This document shows, one piece after another, positions 1 to 8,235 of a DNA stretch of 64,000 bases (position 1 is the first letter of the stretch; every line of letters begins with the position of its first letter). The position numbers were made by a program, and so were the translations under genes. The stretch lies in the NCBI RefSeq assembly GCF_011355085.1, contig NZ_VXCP01000013.1, positions 62,001 through 126,000 on the forward strand, given 5' to 3'. The stretch is from Pseudomonas akapageensis. Its GTDB lineage: Bacteria > Pseudomonadota > Gammaproteobacteria > Pseudomonadales > Pseudomonadaceae. The notes beneath the pieces are model-generated. The model did not search any database, had not been told where the DNA came from, and saw only the letters and a program-made list of their open reading frames with translations.

Positions 1-1
1 C

Positions 2-757
2 CTGACCACCCTGGCGGGCGACGGGATGATCACCCTGTGCTATCACCGCCCGCTGGACGAGCACTGGCACGAGGCGGCCGAGCAGTTGGCCGCAGAGCTG
101 AACGTCAGCATCATTGGCCGTTCCAAGGGCAAGCGTGTAGTGATCGGTCGTGACTACGCCGTCGAAGCACTGGAGGTAGCTGGCCGTACGTTCCGTTTCC
201 GTCAGCCTGAAGGTGCCTTCACCCAGCCCAACGGCATGGTCAACCAGAAGATGCTCAACTGGGCCTATGAAGCCCTGGGCGATCGCCAGGATGACCTGCT
301 GGAGCTGTATTGCGGCAACGGCAACTTCACCCTGCCGCTGGCGACCCGGGTGCGCAAGGTGCTGGCCACCGAGATCAGCAAGACGTCGGTCAGCGCCGCT
401 CTGCATAACCTCAACGACAACGGCGTGGACAACGTCGAGCTGGTGCGCCTGTCAGCCGAAGAGCTGACCGAGGCCCTCAACGAAGTTCGCCCGTTCCGTC
501 GCCTGCAGGGCATCGACCTGAAGAGCTACCAGTTCGGCAGCGTCTTCGTCGACCCGCCACGTGCCGGCATGGACCCGGACACCTGTGAGTTGACCCGGCG
601 TTTCGACAATATCCTGTACATCTCCTGCAACCCGGAGACGCTGGCTGCGAACATTGCACAACTCAACGACACCCACCGGGTGGAGCGTTGTGCGTTGTTT
701 GATCAGTTTCCGTATACGCATCATATGGAGAGTGGGGTGTTGTTGGTCCGGCGTTGA
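2..757 (+). CDS. trmA: tRNA (uracil-5-)-methyltransferase, 5'-truncated by window edge
   Basis: Uses S-adenosylmethionine to make 5-methyluridine at position 54 of tRNA in the cytoplasm. The frame is open from base 2 and the true start lies outside the window, so only about the last 250 residues are present. Visible marks are the SAM-binding segment [11 protein letters not shown], the [10 protein letters not shown] loop, the catalytic cysteine in [10 protein letters not shown], and the C-terminal HHMESGVLL with the general-base glutamate. These fit the TrmA/RumA family, and the short linker and C-terminus fit TrmA rather than RlmD. The gene is followed by a small palindrome and a convergent phosphodiesterase gene. 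Confidence 0.93.
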   Translation: MTTLAGDGMITLCYHRPLDEHWHEAAEQLAAELNVSIIGRSKGKRVVIGRDYAVEALEVAGRTFRFRQPEGAFTQPNGMVNQKMLNWAYEALGDRQDDLLELYCGNGNFTLPLATRVRKVLATEISKTSVSAALHNLNDNGVDNVELVRLSAEELTEALNEVRPFRRLQGIDLKSYQFGSVFVDPPRAGMDPDTCELTRRFDNILYISCNPETLAANIAQLNDTHRVERCALFDQFPYTHHMESGVLLVRR

Positions 758-771
758 GACCGCGGCGCCAG

Positions 772-793
772 CATCGCGGGCAAGCCCGCGATG
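772..793. repeat. Small palindromic REP-like element
   Basis: An inverted repeat in which ATCGCGGG and CCCGCGAT flank CAAG sits between the convergent trmA and phosphodiesterase genes. It resembles the short GC-rich REP palindromes scattered between pseudomonad genes and may also act as a weak terminator or mRNA-end stabiliser. Confidence 0.55.
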
Positions 794-808
794 AGGCCCG
801 CCCAATCA

Positions 809-1996
809 CTACATGGCCTGCCCCGAACACACCAACAACGGCACCACCTGATCCTCATCCGTCAGTGCCCCATGGTGGCCAATCCACGCGCTCTGGACCT
901 TCTCCATTCGGCTGCGAATAACACCGCCACGCCCCGTGGGTATGACAACCAGATCCCCGATGCGCGCTTCGGCATCGCTTTCTACCCCGCTACCAAACCA
1001 CTTCGCAGCAATGGCCTCGGCTTTCGACAACACCCAAAAGTCATCACCCAGCCGGTTTTGCCAGCGCTCCCTGACCGCGTGCTCTTGATCACTGGCGGTA
1101 TAGACATGCCTGGCACGAACATCGCCGTATAGCCCGATGACCCCTTCCTGCAATGCCGTGTCCTTGTCGAAGTCATGAGTGGCTTCCTTGGCCAGCGTGA
1201 CCATGCCGTGGTCGGCCACAATCACCATTGCCGTTTCCCGAGGCAGGCTTTGCGAAATCGACAGTGCGAGCCGATCGACAACTTCCAGTTGCCGCAACCA
1301 GCGTTCGGACCCGGGGCCATAGCGATGGCCGCAAAAATCAAGGTCGCTGTAATAGGCATAACAAAAGGCCGGCAACTCCGACTTCAGCGCTCCCGCGATC
1401 AAGCCCGGGAAATCCCTGAAGTTGAGCGCCGCCATGACCGAACCCGCTTTGTAAATCGCCTGACTGAACGAGGAACCGGCAAATCGGCCGTCAATGACAC
1501 TGCTGACGGCGATACCACCTTCATGCGCGCGCTCCCAGGCGGTTTTCTGCTTGATGAATTCCCGGGCACCGGGCGCAGCCGTTGCGCGAATTCCGGTGTT
1601 ACGGGTGCCGGTCTGCCACACCAAGGGGGCAAATACGGTATTGGCATCCAGAGCGAAGGAACAACCCACTATGCCGTGCGCTCCAGAAGCATGGCCGCTG
1701 GTCAGTGAAGACAGGCTGGCGGCAGTGGTCGCCGGAAAACCCACTCGAAACGTTCGCTTGGCCTGCATCAGTGAAGCCAGAAAAGGCGCCCTGTGGGCGT
1801 GGGCCTCGAGCAGGTTCCAGCTCAATCCATCGATCAGCAGCAAGCACGTGCTATGGCTGCGCTCGACGTTGAACGCATTGCGAAAACCTGCCGCCCCCAT
1901 CGAGGCGAAGATGGATTCGGACAAGTTGGCCAGGCCTGGCCAAGGTTCATCAGTCGGCCCGAGCGATTGAGAGAAACGGCCAAGTCCTTCTGACAT
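809..1996 (-). CDS. Alkaline phosphatase superfamily phosphodiesterase / nucleotide pyrophosphatase-like protein
   Basis: A 395-residue member of the type I phosphodiesterase/nucleotide pyrophosphatase branch of the alkaline phosphatase superfamily. Likely metal and nucleophile residues are visible: Asp in CLLLIDGLSW, Thr in the FPATTAASLSSLTSG motif (family nucleophile), the Asp/His pair in YSDLDFCGHRYG, and DHG in VIVADHGMV. It should hydrolyse a phosphate ester or diester, but the substrate cannot be told from sequence. No signal peptide is evident, so it is probably cytoplasmic. The ATG at 1996 has GGAGG and GAGGA just upstream. It is divergent from aroQ, and nothing ties it to that pathway beyond position. 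Confidence 0.8.
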   Translation of the reverse strand: MSEGLGRFSQSLGPTDEPWPGLANLSESIFASMGAAGFRNAFNVERSHSTCLLLIDGLSWNLLEAHAHRAPFLASLMQAKRTFRVGFPATTAASLSSLTSGHASGAHGIVGCSFALDANTVFAPLVWQTGTRNTGIRATAAPGAREFIKQKTAWERAHEGGIAVSSVIDGRFAGSSFSQAIYKAGSVMAALNFRDFPGLIAGALKSELPAFCYAYYSDLDFCGHRYGPGSERWLRQLEVVDRLALSISQSLPRETAMVIVADHGMVTLAKEATHDFDKDTALQEGVIGLYGDVRARHVYTASDQEHAVRERWQNRLGDDFWVLSKAEAIAAKWFGSGVESDAEARIGDLVVIPTGRGGVIRSRMEKVQSAWIGHHGALTDEDQVVPLLVCSGQAM

Positions 1997-2097
1997 TTCC
2001 TCATCCCTCCATAAAGCCCATGGGAGTCGCTAGGTATAACGCAACCTGTTCGATAAGCGAACAGAAAATACACCAGGGCTTGGCATTCGATTGACTG

Positions 2098-2119
2098 AAT
2101 TAACTAGTTAGTACAATTT
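2098..2119 (-). promoter_or_regulatory. Candidate TetR-family operator upstream of aroQ
   Basis: Read on the minus strand this begins AAATTGTAC, then AAC and AGTTA. It matches the sequence at 6243-6264 before quiC at 19 of 22 positions. It lies about 50 bp upstream of the aroQ start, and the only other pathway gene group with a copy is quiC-tetR. The regulator encoded at 3483-4151 is the obvious candidate ligand-responsive repressor. Binding is inferred, not shown. Confidence 0.6.
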
Positions 2120-2167
2120 ATTCACAACCACTCCCCGCCCTCTCAAAAACAACAGCGGAGTTTCAAG

Positions 2168-2614
2168 ATGAGTCGTACTGTCCTGGTGCTCAACGGCCCC
2201 AACCTCAACATGCTCGGCACCCGCGAGCCCACCACCTACGGCCACGAAACCCTGGCTGATATCTCCAGCCTGTGCCGCCAGACCGCCGATGAGCTGGAGC
2301 TGAACCTCGAATTTCGCCAGACCAACCACGAAGGCGAACTGATCGACTGGATTCATCAGGCTCGCACTCGCTGCGCGGCGATCGTGATCAACCCGGCGGC
2401 CTGGACCCACACCTCGGTGGCCATCCGCGATGCCCTGGTGGCCAGTGAGCTACCGGTGATCGAAGTGCATATCTCCAATGTGCATGCCCGGGAAAAATTC
2501 CGCCACCACAGCTTTGTCTCGGCCATCGCCGTGGCGGTGCTGTGCGGCTTCGGCGTGCAGGGCTATCGCATGGCCTTGCAGCATGTCGGCCATTTGTTGA
2601 ACGCCAAGGGATGA
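2168..2614 (+). CDS. aroQ: Type II 3-dehydroquinate dehydratase
   Basis: Interconverts 3-dehydroquinate and 3-dehydroshikimate. At 148 residues it has the normal length for the small dodecameric type II enzyme. Family marks include [18 protein letters not shown] with Arg19 and Tyr24 as catalytic loop residues, [11 protein letters not shown] with the substrate-binding Asn, and the IEVHISN histidine. GGAG lies at a good distance before the ATG. It is followed almost directly by an AroE homologue and faces a TetR gene next to quiC, so this copy is most likely catabolic (quinate use) and additional to a biosynthetic aroQ elsewhere. A candidate operator lies in its promoter region. Confidence 0.95.
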   Translation: MSRTVLVLNGPNLNMLGTREPTTYGHETLADISSLCRQTADELELNLEFRQTNHEGELIDWIHQARTRCAAIVINPAAWTHTSVAIRDALVASELPVIEVHISNVHAREKFRHHSFVSAIAVAVLCGFGVQGYRMALQHVGHLLNAKG

Positions 2615-2619
2615 AGACC

Positions 2620-3474
2620 ATGCCTACACAACCAAGTATCCTCGCCGGCCTGATCGGCGCCGGCATCCAGGCTTCGCGCACCCCCGCCCTGCATGAACGC
2701 GAAGGCGCGGCGCAAGGGATGAGCTACGTCTACCGGCTCATCGACCTGGACCAGCTCAAGCTCGATTGCAGTGCACTCGAAGAGCTGCTGACGGCGGCCG
2801 AGCGCATGAGTTTTACCGGGCTGAACATTACCTTCCCGTGCAAACAGGCAATCATCCCGCTGCTCGACGAATTGTCACAGGAGGCTCGTGGAATCGGCGC
2901 GGTGAATACCGTGGTGCTCAAGGACGGCAAACGCGTCGGCCATAACACTGACTGCCTGGGCTTTGCCGAGGGCTTTCGCCGGGGCTTGCCCGACGTGCCG
3001 CGCGCGCGCGTGGTGCAGATGGGCGCTGGCGGTGCCGGAGCTGCGGTGGCTCATGCGCTGCTCAGCGAAGGCGTGGGCCAACTGAGCATCTTCGATGTGG
3101 ACAGCGAGCGCGCCCAGACCCTGGCCGACAATCTGAACCAACACTTCGAAGGCAGCCGGGCCCGGGTCGGCACCGATCTGGCCAGCACCCTGGAAGCCGC
3201 CGACGGCCTGGTCAACACCACCCCGATGGGCATGGCCAAGCTGCCGGGCATGCCGGTACCCAAGACGCTGTTGCGCCCCGCGCTCTGGGTTGCCGAGATT
3301 GTGTACTTCCCACTGGAAACCGAACTGCTGCGCGAAGCCCGCGCCCTGGGCTGCCGGACCTTGAACGGTGGCACCATGGCGGTCTTCCAGGCGGTCAAGG
3401 CTTTCGAGCTGTTCAGTGGCTGCAGCGCCAATGCCCAACGCATGATCGGGCATTTCAACAGCTTCGATGCCTGA
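2620..3474 (+). CDS. Quinate/shikimate dehydrogenase, AroE family
   Basis: A 284-residue AroE-family oxidoreductase. The catalytic Lys75 (NITFPCKQ) and Asp111 (GHNTDCLGF) are present. The substrate loop reads SRT (Ser19, Thr21), as in quinate-accepting dehydrogenases, where biosynthetic AroE usually has SxS. The Rossmann motif GAGGAG (135-140) is followed by FDVD (Asp159, Asp161), which favours NAD over NADP. Together these suggest catabolic oxidation of shikimate and possibly quinate. The ATG at 2620 is preferred because AAGGG lies about 10 bases upstream; an ATG at 2611 would overlap the aroQ stop as ATGA. Both genes form one operon converging on tetR. Confidence 0.85.
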   Translation: MPTQPSILAGLIGAGIQASRTPALHEREGAAQGMSYVYRLIDLDQLKLDCSALEELLTAAERMSFTGLNITFPCKQAIIPLLDELSQEARGIGAVNTVVLKDGKRVGHNTDCLGFAEGFRRGLPDVPRARVVQMGAGGAGAAVAHALLSEGVGQLSIFDVDSERAQTLADNLNQHFEGSRARVGTDLASTLEAADGLVNTTPMGMAKLPGMPVPKTLLRPALWVAEIVYFPLETELLREARALGCRTLNGGTMAVFQAVKAFELFSGCSANAQRMIGHFNSFDA

Positions 3475-3482
3475 GGCCGGGT

Positions 3483-4151
3483 TTATGCCTGCAAGTAGCG
3501 CAATACCGAATCGCAGATCATCTCGCGATGGCGCTGCTTGATTTCCTCATCGACGAAATCCACCTGGAAGATCTCGCCAAAGGTGTGCCGGTTCGACACC
3601 CGGTAGAAACAGAATGAGCTGATCAACAGGTGGACATCCAGCGCCTGGAGCCCCAAGCGGAACACACCCTGCTCGGCGCCGCGCGCAAGGATCTCATCAA
3701 GGGCGTTGAGCACGGTCTTGTTCATGGTGCGGATCGCCTCGGACTTCTTGACGAACTCGCCGTTGTGCATGTTTTCGTTGCAGACGATGCGCACGAAATC
3801 GACGTTGCGATCATGGTGATCGAAGGTGAACTCCACCAGGCGGCGCATGCCTTCGCGCGGCTCGAGCTCGGCCAGGTGCAGGCTGCCTTCGGTGCGGCGG
3901 ATATCGCCGTAGAGTTTTTCCAGCACCTCGACATACAACTGCTCCTTGCTGCCGAAGTAGTAGTAGATCATGCGCTTGGAGGTATTCGTGCGCTCGGCGA
4001 TCGCGTCCACGCGCGCGCCGGCCAGCCCTTGCTGGACGAATTCGGTAATCGCCGCCTGGAGAATATTCTCGCGGGTTTTTTCCGGATTGTTCTTGCGGCT
4101 CTTGCGAGGTGTCTCGGCGGGTTCGGCTGAGAGAACGGGCGTTGTCGTCAT
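3483..4151 (-). CDS. TetR/AcrR-family transcriptional regulator of the hydroaromatic genes
   Basis: A 222-residue regulator. A basic, disordered N-terminus (about residues 1-25) leads into a TetR helix-turn-helix (TRENILQAAITEFVQQGL, then RVDAIAERTNTSKRMIYYYFGS), followed by a helical ligand domain with a TetR C-terminal region ending near LRYLQA. It lies directly downstream of quiC on the same strand and converges with aroQ-aroE, so it probably controls both units through the paired sites at 2098 and 6243. Its effector may be dehydroshikimate, quinate or protocatechuate (inference). ATG 4151 is chosen; an in-frame TTG at 4184 would add 11 residues. Confidence 0.85.
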   Translation of the reverse strand: MTTTPVLSAEPAETPRKSRKNNPEKTRENILQAAITEFVQQGLAGARVDAIAERTNTSKRMIYYYFGSKEQLYVEVLEKLYGDIRRTEGSLHLAELEPREGMRRLVEFTFDHHDRNVDFVRIVCNENMHNGEFVKKSEAIRTMNKTVLNALDEILARGAEQGVFRLGLQALDVHLLISSFCFYRVSNRHTFGEIFQVDFVDEEIKQRHREMICDSVLRYLQA

Positions 4152-4259
4152 ACTGGGCTCACGGCCATCGATAAACAGCGGCAATTATGGGGCCGATGGC
4201 GTAGCGAAGGAAGCCTGAAGCAATATCAGCCCCAGGCTCCGTTGTTTCAACGCAGATCC

Positions 4260-6170
4260 CTACAGTTTCGCGTGGCGCAGGCCACCATTGCGGGCCTTGG
4301 CCATGGCTGCCAGGCGCACGGCAACGTTGGCCGCGCCATAGCCGGCATAGCCATTGCGCCGCTGCAGCACTTCAAAGAAGAAGCGCTCCTCGAAAGCCTC
4401 GGTATACACGTGGAACAGCTCGCCACCCTGGGCATCGCGGTCATACAGCACATTGTAATAGGCCAGCTCGCTGAGAAACTCATCATCAAAATCAAAGCGG
4501 GCGGCAAGATCGTCGTAGTAGTTCAGCGGGATATCGAGCAAGTCCAGCCCCGCCTCCTTGGCCTGGCGTACGGCGGCAAAGATGTCGTCGCATTCAAAGG
4601 CGATGTGGTGAACACCCGAGCCGCGATAGCTGGACAACGCATGAGAAATCGCCGTATTGCGGTTCTCGGAGATATTCAGCGGCAGGCGAATCGAACTGCA
4701 GCGGCTGCGCAGGGCGCGGCTCTTGACCAGGCCATAAGGGTCCGGCAGCACCACTTCGTCGTCGGCTTCGAAATCCAGCAGGCTCTTGTAGAACAGCACC
4801 CAGCTGTCGAGGCTGTCGGCCGGCAATGCCATGGCCATGTGGTCGATGCGCTTGAGGCCGACCGGGCTGGCCGAAACTGGCGTCAGGCTGAAGTCGGTTT
4901 CGTAGATGGTACGGCCTTCAGCATCCTGGTCGACCAGGTAGATCAAGCTACCATCGGGCGCACGTACCGCCGCCAACTCACGCTCGTTCGGCCCTACCAG
5001 GCCACGGTACGGCTGGCCGTGAAACGCCACCGCCCGCTCCAGTGCCTGAGCGCTGTCCTTGACCCGAATGGCCGTGGCGCACAACGAAGGGCCGTGGGCC
5101 TCATAAAAGTTATGGGCAAAGGAATAGGGTTCGGAGTTGAGAATCAGGTTGATATCGCCCTGGCGCAGCAGGCTCACGTTCTTGGAGCGATGCTGCCCCG
5201 CCCTGGCGAAGCCCAGGCGCTCCAGCCAGGTGCCGAGCTTGGCACCGAGGGTTTCGTCCACGGCAAACTCGAGGAATTCGACTCCGTCGTAGCTGCTGGC
5301 CGCAGGTGGGGCAAACAAAGGGTCGAGCGAAACAATGGGCTGAGCTTGTTGCTCGAGCAACTGCCGGGTCTTTTCCTCAAGGTACAACAGCGAACGCAGG
5401 CCATCGGCGGCATTGGCCCGCGGCGGCGCGGCGCGGAAGCCGTCGTTGAAGATTTCCAGCGACAGAGGCCCGTTGTAACCGGTCTGGATGATCGGCGCGA
5501 GAAAGCCCGGCAGGTCGAATTCGCCCTGGCCGGGGAAGCATCGAAAGTGTCGGCTCCACTCCAGCACGTCCATCGCCAGGATCGGGGCGTCGGCCATCTG
5601 CACGAAGAAGATCTTGTCGCCGGGGATCTCGCGGATCGCACTCGGATCGCCTTTGAGCGACAAGGTGTGGAAACTGTCGAGAATCATGCCCAGGTTCGGG
5701 TGGTCGGCCTGCCGGACGATGTCCCAGACCTGCTGGTACGTGTTGACGTGCCGCCCCCAGGCCAAGGCCTCGTAGCCGATGCGCAGGCCACGCTGGCCAG
5801 CGTGTTCGGCCAGCAGGCGGAGGTCGTCGACCAGCACCTGCCGGTCGCCCAGCGAATCACCGGAGGCGTTGCTGCACACCAGCACCAGGTCGGTGCCGAG
5901 CTCCTGCATCAAGTCGAACTTGCGCTCGGCCCGCTCAAGATTTCGCGACAGGCGGTTGCGCGGGCAGCCCTCGAAATCACGAAACGGCTGGAACAGCGTG
6001 ATCGCGATGCCAAGGTCGGCACAACGCTGGCGAATCTCGCGAGGGCTGCCGTCGTAGTAGAGAAGGTCGTTCTCGAAGATCTCGACCCCGTCAAAACCGG
6101 CGGCGGCTATGGCTTCGAGCTTTTCCGGCAGGGTACCGCTCAAGGAAACGGTGGCAATCGAACGCTGCAT
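4260..6170 (-). CDS. quiC: 3-dehydroshikimate dehydratase, two-domain bacterial type
   Basis: Dehydrates 3-dehydroshikimate to protocatechuate. The 636-residue protein has an N-terminal TIM barrel of the sugar-isomerase/AP-endonuclease-2 fold (about 1-280). Its expected metal ligands are all present: Glu134 (GYEAL), Asp165 (LDSFH), Gln191 (FVQMAD) and Glu239 (SLEIF). The C-terminal half (about 300-636) is a vicinal-oxygen-chelate domain like 4-hydroxyphenylpyruvate dioxygenase, with RIDHMA, VHHIAFEC and a Glu in FFFEVLQ as candidate ligands. The fused arrangement matches Pseudomonas QuiC1. ATG 6170 has GGAG ten bases upstream. tetR follows 108 bases downstream on the same strand. Confidence 0.95.
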   Translation of the reverse strand: MQRSIATVSLSGTLPEKLEAIAAAGFDGVEIFENDLLYYDGSPREIRQRCADLGIAITLFQPFRDFEGCPRNRLSRNLERAERKFDLMQELGTDLVLVCSNASGDSLGDRQVLVDDLRLLAEHAGQRGLRIGYEALAWGRHVNTYQQVWDIVRQADHPNLGMILDSFHTLSLKGDPSAIREIPGDKIFFVQMADAPILAMDVLEWSRHFRCFPGQGEFDLPGFLAPIIQTGYNGPLSLEIFNDGFRAAPPRANAADGLRSLLYLEEKTRQLLEQQAQPIVSLDPLFAPPAASSYDGVEFLEFAVDETLGAKLGTWLERLGFARAGQHRSKNVSLLRQGDINLILNSEPYSFAHNFYEAHGPSLCATAIRVKDSAQALERAVAFHGQPYRGLVGPNERELAAVRAPDGSLIYLVDQDAEGRTIYETDFSLTPVSASPVGLKRIDHMAMALPADSLDSWVLFYKSLLDFEADDEVVLPDPYGLVKSRALRSRCSSIRLPLNISENRNTAISHALSSYRGSGVHHIAFECDDIFAAVRQAKEAGLDLLDIPLNYYDDLAARFDFDDEFLSELAYYNVLYDRDAQGGELFHVYTEAFEERFFFEVLQRRNGYAGYGAANVAVRLAAMAKARNGGLRHAKL

Positions 6171-6242
6171 CTTATGACTCCAGTAGGCGTAGGCGCGGCC
6201 CAGGTAGGAGAATTATTGGCGGGAGAATGTTATACCTCAACC

Positions 6243-6264
6243 AAATTGTACGAACCAGTTAGTT
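6243..6264 (+). promoter_or_regulatory. Candidate TetR-family operator upstream of quiC
   Basis: Begins AAATTGTAC, then AAC and AGTTA, and matches the reverse complement of the aroQ-proximal site at 2098-2119 with three mismatches in 22. It lies about 73 bp upstream of the quiC start. Two such close copies before the two units flanking one TetR gene make a shared operator likely. Confidence 0.6.
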
Positions 6265-6791
6265 TTGTGTGCGATTATCGACCAGAATGCGGCTTGGCGA
6301 ATTGACGGTTTTTCGCTCGATGCCCAACATCTTCACCCATAGGACAAGCATTCAAAGGGCCACAAGCTCCTTGGAAATTGTCAGGACCGAAACAGCTGTA
6401 CCCCAGCGTCACCAAACCCAGGTTTGACCATAAACATAAAAATTCGGGTAAACGCTCATGCATACATTCAATGCTTCGCCCCACTGCTCCTTGCCTCTGC
6501 ATTCGCCAGCCGCGCGAACGCTTTTCGCTCATCGACGCCTCGAAGGCTGACCGGTATTGCACAGCTGTTGGTTGGGTTCACGTCGTCTTCCAGGTAACGC
6601 CCGGAACCGATGATTCCCGGTCAGCGAGCCAACCCCTGCCCTGTCTGAATCACCCCAGGCCGCTTGCATGACGCAGCGCGGTCAGACAGGCCCTGCACTC
6701 GCAAAACGTGCAACAAGGGTTTGGCTTGAGACCTGTCGAAGTCCGATAACTGGCTCGATGCCAGCGTCACGAAACGGATGGCCATAATAAA
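6265..6791. other. Long non-coding spacer before the MFS gene
   Basis: About 530 bases between the quiC operator and the transporter gene. The reading frames here do not look like protein: composition is poor and no family motifs or convincing starts were seen. No third copy of the TetR-type site was found. The spacer presumably carries the transporter promoter, but I could not place clear -35 and -10 elements. Confidence 0.5.
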
Positions 6792-8129
6792 ATGATCCAC
6801 ACTCAAAGCTCCTCCCAGGCACAGACCATGGTTACCCCTCAAGCCGGTATCGGCGACAAGATCCGTGGTGCCATGGCGGTCGGCAAAACCCGCTGGGCGA
6901 TGCTCGCCCTGGTGTTCTTCGCCACCACCCTGAACTACATCGACCGCGCCGCCCTCGGGGTCATGCAACCGATCCTGGCCAAGGAAATGAGCTGGACGGC
7001 GATGGACTACGCCAACATCAACTTCTGGTTCCAGGTTGGCTACGCCATCGGCTTCGTGCTGCAGGGCCGGTTGATCGACCGGGTCGGGGTCAAGCGCGTG
7101 TTCTTCTGCGCAGTGCTGCTCTGGAGCTTGGCGACCGGTGCTCATGGCCTGGCCACTTCGGCGGTCGGCTTCATGGTCTGCCGGTTCATTCTCGGCCTGA
7201 CTGAAGCGGCCAACTACCCGGCGTGCGTCAAGACCACCCGGTTGTGGTTCCCGGCAGGCGAGCGTGCCGTTGCGACCGGTATCTTCAATGCCGGGACCAA
7301 CGTCGGTGCGATGTTCACGCCGATGCTGCTGCCATTGATCCTGAGCGTCTGGGGCTGGCAAGCGGCATTCGTGTCCATGGCTTGCCTGGGACTGATCTGG
7401 GTCACCTTCTGGGGCCTGAAGTATTTCAACCCGGAAAATCACCCGAGCGTGACCAAGGCCGAGCTCGATTACATCCAGAAGGAAGTCGAACCTGAGCAGA
7501 CTCGCGTACCGTTCTCACGAATCCTGCGCATGCGCGGCACCTGGGCATTCGCTCTGGCCTATGCAATCACGGCACCCGTGTTCTGGTTCTATCTGTACTG
7601 GCTGCCGCCGTTCCTGAACCAGCAATACAGCCTGGGCATCAACGTCACCCAGATGGGCATCCCGTTGATCATCATCTACCTGAGTGCCGACTTCGGCAGC
7701 GTCGGCGGCGGCATTCTGTCTTCGTTCCTGATCGGGCGTGGCATGGCACCGGTTAAGGCGCGCTTGCTGTCGATGTTGCTGTTCGCAGCCACCATTGTCA
7801 GCGTGATTTTCGCAGCAGGTGCCAGCAGCCTGTGGGTCGCTGTTCTGGCGATTTCCCTGGCCATCGCCGCGCATCAGGCCTGGACCGCCAACATCTGGAG
7901 CCTGGTGATGGACTACACGCCCAAGCACATGATGAGCACAGTGTTTGGTTTCGGCGGGATGGTCGCTGCAATCGGCGGCATGTTCATGACCCAGCTGGTC
8001 GGTTACATCCTGACCACGACCCATAACAACTACACCGTGCTGTTCACCATGATTCCGGCGATGTACTTCATCGCGCTGGTGTGGATGTACTTCATGGCGC
8101 CGCGCAAGGTGCCTCGTATCGAGGATTGA
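6792..8129 (+). CDS. MFS transporter, probable hydroaromatic acid uptake
   Basis: A 445-residue major facilitator with about 12 hydrophobic segments. It resembles the anion:cation symporter branch (hexuronate and aromatic-acid carriers): TLNYIDRAALGVMQP in helix 1 and the loop-2 pattern GRLIDRVGVKRV are visible. Position beside quiC, aroQ and aroE suggests it imports quinate, shikimate or dehydroshikimate; this rests on context, not on a substrate motif. The ATG at 6792 has no strong ribosome site, and an in-frame ATG at residue 13 (6828) is an alternative. A REP pair follows, separating it from the convergent DMT gene. Confidence 0.85.
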   Translation: MIHTQSSSQAQTMVTPQAGIGDKIRGAMAVGKTRWAMLALVFFATTLNYIDRAALGVMQPILAKEMSWTAMDYANINFWFQVGYAIGFVLQGRLIDRVGVKRVFFCAVLLWSLATGAHGLATSAVGFMVCRFILGLTEAANYPACVKTTRLWFPAGERAVATGIFNAGTNVGAMFTPMLLPLILSVWGWQAAFVSMACLGLIWVTFWGLKYFNPENHPSVTKAELDYIQKEVEPEQTRVPFSRILRMRGTWAFALAYAITAPVFWFYLYWLPPFLNQQYSLGINVTQMGIPLIIIYLSADFGSVGGGILSSFLIGRGMAPVKARLLSMLLFAATIVSVIFAAGASSLWVAVLAISLAIAAHQAWTANIWSLVMDYTPKHMMSTVFGFGGMVAAIGGMFMTQLVGYILTTTHNNYTVLFTMIPAMYFIALVWMYFMAPRKVPRIED

Positions 8130-8145
8130 TCGGCTGTAGAACCCT

Positions 8146-8235
8146 GTAGCCGCTGCCGTAGGCTGCGCTGGGGCCGCAAGGCCCCCCGATCCTGCGCCCG
8201 CTTCGCGCGCGAGCGCAGCCTGCGGCAGCGGCTAC
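8146..8235. repeat. REP pair (inverted), overlapping the end of the DMT transporter gene
   Basis: Left arm GTAGCCGCTGCCGTAGGCTG (8146-8165) and right arm CAGCCTGCGGCAGCGGCTAC (8216-8235) are inverted copies of a REP also seen at 21207 and 43316. The final TAC on the plus strand gives the minus-strand TAG that stops the DMT gene, so the repeat has become part of the coding end. Confidence 0.8.

Noticed and set aside
4242..6305. A 687-codon open frame on the plus strand opposite quiC
   Set aside because: It is antisense to the clear QuiC coding sequence; its composition is a reflection of GC-biased codons, with no family motif and no ribosome site.
6275..6671. Two roughly 96-codon frames (one per strand) in the spacer before the MFS gene
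   Set aside because: Unusual residue composition, no motifs and no start signals; treated as non-coding.
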